Positions 58,878-64,000 of a stretch of DNA of 64,000 nt are shown here, one piece after another (position 1 is the first letter of the stretch; each line of letters starts with the position of its first letter). The stretch is from Hypericum androsaemum (Eukaryota > Streptophyta > Magnoliopsida > Malpighiales > Hypericaceae): positions 15,351,619-15,415,618 of the forward strand of contig OZ023182.1 of NCBI GenBank assembly GCA_963995505.1. The letters run 5' to 3'. Both the position numbers and the translations under genes were made by a program. Below the pieces are notes generated by a model. The model was not told the origin of the DNA. It made no database searches and was given only the letters and a program-made list of their open reading frames with translations.

Positions 58878-59908
58878 GGTAAAAAATATTCATGATCATT
58901 AATCTTTGATAATTTTTTGTACATGGTCACTAACCTATTTTGTTATTCTTTATGGTCACTCATTTATAGTAAGTTACTCTGCTATGGTCACTCGAAGTTA
59001 TTTTTGCAAATGTTGCTGAGTTGGCATGATAAAAAATTTCAACATAATCACATATAATTTATATTTTTTCAAAATCATCCTTTTTATCCCTTCTCTCGAC
59101 CCTCTCTCTCTACAGCTTAAATTCAACCACTAACAAATATCGTTTCATCTTAATTAAGATATCTCGAGTTCAATTTTTTTCGAAATTAAAAATTTGCTGG
59201 GTGATGTTATGCTTACCTCTCTCTCTCCAGCGACTAATGGGATTGTGGAATGGCCATCTTCAAGCCTCCTCACCGCCGCCGACGAAAGTTATCCGAGTAA
59301 TAATAGACTTGAATTTATTTAAGAATGTATTGTGTTCAAGACTTACAAATATAAAAGATACAAATAATAGAGCCGGTTCCTTAACAGGTCCAACAATTAT
59401 TGACTTTTATTTTCACAATTTCTGACAATGTTCGACTCATACCAGAGAACTCACAAACAAACAAAAAACCCCTTCGCTGCCACTAGTCTTCCATTTCATA
59501 CTACATATAGCTATCAACTTAGCTCACTGCGACGTCCATGTTTATGGAAATACCTAGACTTGGGAGGCATTTCGTTTTCGGTCTATGATCCTCTTGGTTC
59601 CAGTTGCTGTTGTATGGGGAACGACTAGGCATTAATGATGGTGGAGATTCAAGAAGAAACAGACTCTGTAAGCGCTTCGACGGTGCAAGGAGAGCGAGAA
59701 GCAGTCGACGAGGACGACGGAGAGGAAACCATATGTGATTATTTTGGAAATTTTTATCATGTCAACTCAGCAACATTTACAAAAATAACCTCGGGTGACC
59801 ATAGCAGAGTAACTTACTATAGATAAGTGACTATAAAGGGAAAAAAAAAGTTAATAACTATGGATAAAAAATTATCAAAGATTAGTGACCATGGGTGTTT
59901 TTTACCCT
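58878..59908. mobile_element. Non-autonomous Mutator-like element (1.03 kb), 10-bp target duplication
   Basis: CAGATCCGCT flanks it (58868-58877 and 59909-59918). The ends are inverted repeats of about 170 bases, starting GGTAAAAAA and sharing TTTGATAATTTTTT, CATGGTCACTAA and GCTGAGTTG(G/A)CATGATAAAA. The interior includes a short acidic frame (59635-59740) whose origin I cannot tell. No transposase. Confidence 0.8.
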
Positions 59909-59918
59909 CAGATCCGCT

Positions 59919-62900
59919 TCCTCTTGTTTTGTTCTCCTTTTATTCCTTTCACAGTTGTAATGAAACAAAATCAAAAAAAGGAACATCAATTTGTTCGGTT
60001 GTCCATCTTTCTTCACTGACTGAAGGCAGACCAAGATCTCATGTTGCCAAGTTGTCCGGTAGTAATATGCCTCATGAAGTACCTTTTTGTTTGGCCGTGG
60101 TGTATTCGTAAACACGAGACGAGAGTATTTTCAGATTTTATTTATTATTAACTCTTTCATAGGTTAGTCTTGAACTAAATTTTTATTAAGTAAATCTAGA
60201 TCTATTATCACTTGTATCAACTTTTGTTGGTCCTTCCACACGCATTTTATATATAAGAAAACCGACACTTCACGTGATAACTTCATATTTGCTTGGAGAT
60301 TCAAAAGGCCAATCTATTTTAAAGGGAATTCAGCAGACCAATTTGAAGAGCGCATTTCCATGGAGGTGATTAGACAAGATGCCTCGAGGAAAACGAAACG
60401 ACAATGTCACTTAAGTTGTAATAATGTAAGGAACATCTTCAGGAGCTTTCTCCTTTTTCTCTACCATATAAATTCTCCAACTTCTCCTCGAATCATTTAA
60501 ATTTCCGTATATGATATTTTAGGCTTGGATTTGGATTTGACACATGGGTTCTTTGAATATTTTCCGATTTCACTATATCTTTTCAGGCCAATATTGGAGT
60601 TGGCATGTTTTGCGCCAACCAATTTGGAATTGGTTCCAAGGAACATTTCTATAATCGCTGGAACCTTATGTGATGAAAAGGGCAAACAATACTTTCTACC
60701 TGTCATGTTCTTCTATTTTTACCAGCTTCTTTACGGCTATTAAGCTGGCAAAAGGCTAGTGGATGTGAGTAACTTTGCGAGGCAGCCCGCTCCTCACATG
60801 CGAAGTACTCCGCAGCGACAGGCGAGCCAATGCAAATCAGCCCGCTCCTTGCATGCGAGGCGTGCGAGTCAACGAGAGACTAGACACAAGGAAGTTGATA
60901 TGCGGATCCCCAGTGGAGTGCACAGCTAACCGACCTTGATCTTCAGAGAAGGGTTCGAGGAGAGCATACCTTACGGAACCAAAAGATGTTGGTTACGCTT
61001 GTGGAAATATTCAGACTATTGATTTTTCAATAAAATTTAAAAGAGAAAAAGTAAACTGGATTCACCATAAATTTACCACTTGACAAAATTCAAATAATTA
61101 GATATATTAAATCGTATTTGTGGAATGACCATTATAAAATTTTCTATTGGATTGTGCTTATGATTAATTTACACTTACTTTGGCCTTGGTATGTTTTTGC
61201 TGATACTAGAGCTCTACAATCTTTGTTGACCTCCTTTTTCCATTCTTAGTTGTAAGCTAATGTCAACCACTAAATTAAGAATTGCTTGAGCCAGTAAATA
61301 AAGCAACAATTAACAACCAATGACCTTCCAAATTCCCAAGTTATAGTATCTTATTAAACCCCCCTAATAATGAGTCGGAGACCATCATCACATTCAAGCA
61401 AATTAAGTGTCTCCGGAATCTTATTCGGTGTAGAATTTATTTTAGGGGTATTCGGTTTAGAATTTTGGTCGTCGAAGATCCAATAAGCTCGCAATCCGTA
61501 CATTAAGATTCTATCTACCAAAATTTAATGTAGCTAATTCTTAAAAATTAAACTCAAAATTTTTTAATTAAGCTATATTCTTATCATTGATTAATCTATG
61601 CACTTGACCAGCATTATTCTTTGTTTGAATCGGAAGAATTCGACTTTGATCAAAAGGTCAAGTTCTAAGTTTGTAAATACAGAAGATCCCGTGCATTATT
61701 TAAAAGACTTTGTTCCATGCAAAACTTGAAATATTTAATAAAATAATTGCTGATGGAGAATGGAAAGATAAGTACAACAAAAAAGGCGCTTAGCGATGTA
61801 CAATTTGCGTATGACGAATTGTAATCAGTTAGCTTAGTTAGAATCCATTTTACTACCATATAATTTTGCGTTTTAGTACACCACAATATTGTAGTTCTGA
61901 ATTCTCTAATTAAGTGATATATATTTTACTTGTCAATTAAATGATACCTGTTAATCTTAATTATTTGAGTTATCTATGTTTTATGTCATGTTATTAGTTT
62001 TATTTAGGTGTATTGTCCTGTCATTAATAATAGCACGCTATTAATTTTTCTGGTGACGTAGTTGTGTGTAGTAAATTGATTAACATTGATCACATGGGTT
62101 CGTCAAAGGTCGCTTGTCCTGGAAAATAGCCCAAGCACGAAAGCGACGCTTCCGTGTCGACTCTTGTGCATTAGTTCTGATATTCAATTAAACGTCGCCT
62201 ATTTCTCATGTAGCTCGAAGCTTAATTAAACGTCAATAATAATTAGTTTTAGGTCAACTCGTTAGCTTTAAACATTAATATTTTCATAATTTTTGTGGTG
62301 CACTTTGATAATCTTAAACATGGTACTGATGGTAAGAAACTTGAATTTTATTAAAAATATATTGAGTTCAAATTTGAAATGAAAAATATATAATTGAAAG
62401 AATCATCTCTAAATATAATTCGACAATATCGAACTCTCAATACGAGAAAAGAAAATCATGTATATAGCACGAAAAAAGATTCGTCAGTCTCGGTTGCTCG
62501 CCTATTTAATCTACTGATAATTATTAAGCAAGACAAGTCATAGAGGGATGCTTTAATGCACGAATGAAGAGTATTCCCATTAAGATATTCTAGACATGAA
62601 ACAAGAGAACCATCAATTGTTATCGTTGAACCATCTCCAAACTTCGTAGGGAAAGAAAAATCCATCGCAATATTCGTATATTTACTTAAAAAAATATAGT
62701 CTGATAATGATCGACTTTTAATATACGAATTTATAAAAAAAAATCCATAAATTAGCTAGCTGCGAACTATCTCCAGCAGTGAAATCAATTCTCGCCACAA
62801 ACTTTCCCTCAGCACGCAAGTGAAGCTGGAATATATGTGTTTTCCTCCTAGCGGTGGTGGAGCTTCGGATCATGAATTATGCCCTAGAGTGGCGTGGATT

Positions 62901-63012
62901 TTTGGTAAACCAGGAGATCATTTTTTGGAAGCATATGCAGTATTTATCCCCTTATAAATTATAAATGGAACTTATTCCACATGTCCCCAACATTAGTTAT
63001 CATGGAAAAGAT
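59919..63012. other. Intergenic DNA
   Basis: Three kilobases of mostly AT-rich sequence. A repeated cagcccgctcct-catgcga motif occurs at 60784-60870. No gene, RNA or bounded element was recognised. Confidence 0.5.
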
Positions 63013-63735
63013 TGTTGGGTTTGAATGGAAAATTTTAATGCAAGCCCAATAATGGAAAGGCCCAAAAAAGGAGATGGAAGGTTGAAATCCCACATTGAAT
63101 AGAGCAAGGATGATTTTCTTGTTTATAAGGAATTCCTCTCCTTGCCTCTCAACTTGATTGACTTCCTAAAAGGCTGACTCACCGCTAGCTGCCTGCGAGG
63201 ACGGTCCGAGCATGCGCATGGCACATTGGACGCAGGTTCCTCTCCCCCCGTTCTTCACTTAGAAAAGAGTCCGAAAGTTTCGAGATACGTGTGCAACGGT
63301 CTTGGAAATGGGAGTGGATTGAGTACGGAGTGAAGGAATCGATTCCGTACGGTTTGGAGTGAAAGGGGACCGCAGTGGCAAGCGTAGTTATGTGATAATG
63401 GCATGTGTATTTTTGACAGTGGCAAGTCCCCGTTGATGATAATGGCGCGCGTAGTTTTTTTCATTTTGGTCCCCCATATTTTAACATTTTTGCAAAAAGG
63501 TCACACTGGCATGCGCAGTTATGTGATAGTGGCATGCACAGTTATGTGATATTGGCATGCACAGTTATGTGATAATGGCATTTGTATCCGGCCTGCGTTT
63601 GTGTGTAGTTTTTTTCATTTTGGTCTCCGTATTTTAGCGCGTTTGCAAAAAAGTCCCCGCGTGTCTTCATTCCGAACGGTTCGGAATCTGAGCATTCCGT
63701 GCCCAATCCAGACCCCTTGGAAATGCCCTAACAGT
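63013..63735 (+). mobile_element. Putative LTR of a copia-like retrotransposon
   Basis: Begins TGTTGGGTTTG and ends CCCTAACA, with a TCCCACATTG motif and a TATA-like TTTATAAGGAATT upstream of the presumed start. The sequence after it (aatcaagtacaccaaccc) would be the start of the internal region, continuing past the window. I see no clear primer-binding site or 5-bp duplication, so this remains tentative. Confidence 0.4.
63495..63583. repeat. 23-base minisatellite
   Basis: Three and a half copies of a unit of the type TGGCATGCACAGTTATGTGA, with a further diverged copy near 63375-63405. A flanking block, gtagtttttttcattttggtc, is duplicated at 63449 and 63606. Confidence 0.75.
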
Positions 63736-64000
63736 CGTTGTATCTTGGGGACGATTGCCGCACTGAAATATACGGGGCAATCTATCGATTGAAGTAGATC
63801 CTAATCAAGTACACCAACCCAAGAGGTGGCAACAGAAGATGTTGAAGCCTTTTTGACGTGGTTTAAAGTGTAACAAATTAATAACTCAAATTTGACATTT
63901 TGATATTTTAATTATACGGATAATTTATCTATGCTATTCGACTATCTAGCGTACCACATCGAATCCATATGTGAAATGTAACCTCTATCCACATGGTTGA
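63736..64000. other. Window end, possible retrotransposon interior
   Basis: No coding motif visible in these last bases. Confidence 0.4.

Noticed and set aside
1..64000. CRISPR arrays, operons, prophage or other prokaryotic features
   Set aside because: The repeats seen are minisatellites, MITEs and inverted-repeat transposons; genes are spliced and plant-specific.

Overview
This is nuclear DNA from a flowering plant, almost certainly a dicot. The evidence is spliced genes with GT-AG introns, clear orthologues of plant-only proteins (CLAVATA2, TGD3, CBSX6, HD-Zip IV, agenet/DUF724), a Cassandra-type LTR, LINEs, MITEs and Mutator-like elements, and AT-rich intergenic DNA. The species cannot be named from the window. 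All gene structures are manual splice models with frame checked across every junction.

Layout. At 1-3299 (+) is the 3' part of a membrane protein gene. At 4324-6902 (-) is a six-exon R3H-domain gene with a frameshift in its last exon. From about 7 to 14 kb lie repeats: a MULE-like element, a non-autonomous LINE-like insertion with a 16-bp target duplication, a minisatellite-bearing element and a GRAS scrap. The gene-dense core at 14.1-23.9 kb holds a HAD hydrolase (+), TGD3 (+) and the intronless CLV2 (-). From 24 to 35 kb there is a run of MULE-like elements. CBSX6 (+) is at 35.7-37.9 kb. From 38 to 44 kb are a palindromic MULE, a Cassandra solo LTR, a copia-like LTR and a Pack-MULE carrying an HD-Zip IV fragment. 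A DUF724/agenet gene (+) occupies 44.3-49.2 kb. An E2 pseudogene (-), a chimeric element carrying the N-terminus of SEC24, another MULE, a LINE and one more MULE fill 52.7-59.9 kb. The last 4 kb is intergenic with a putative LTR.

The TGD3, CLV2 and CBSX6 genes do unrelated jobs (plastid lipid import, meristem signalling, CBS-domain regulation). From memory their Arabidopsis orthologues are At1g65410, At1g65380 and At1g65320, so the block looks like conserved microsynteny interrupted here by about 12 kb of transposons.

The most notable feature is the density of non-autonomous Mutator-like elements: about a dozen, most with long terminal inverted repeats and 9-10 bp target duplications, and none encoding a transposase. 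Two have picked up host gene fragments, one is a 1.6-kb foldback with tRNA-like sequence in both arms, and one is a near-complete hairpin of GGA/TCC repeats.
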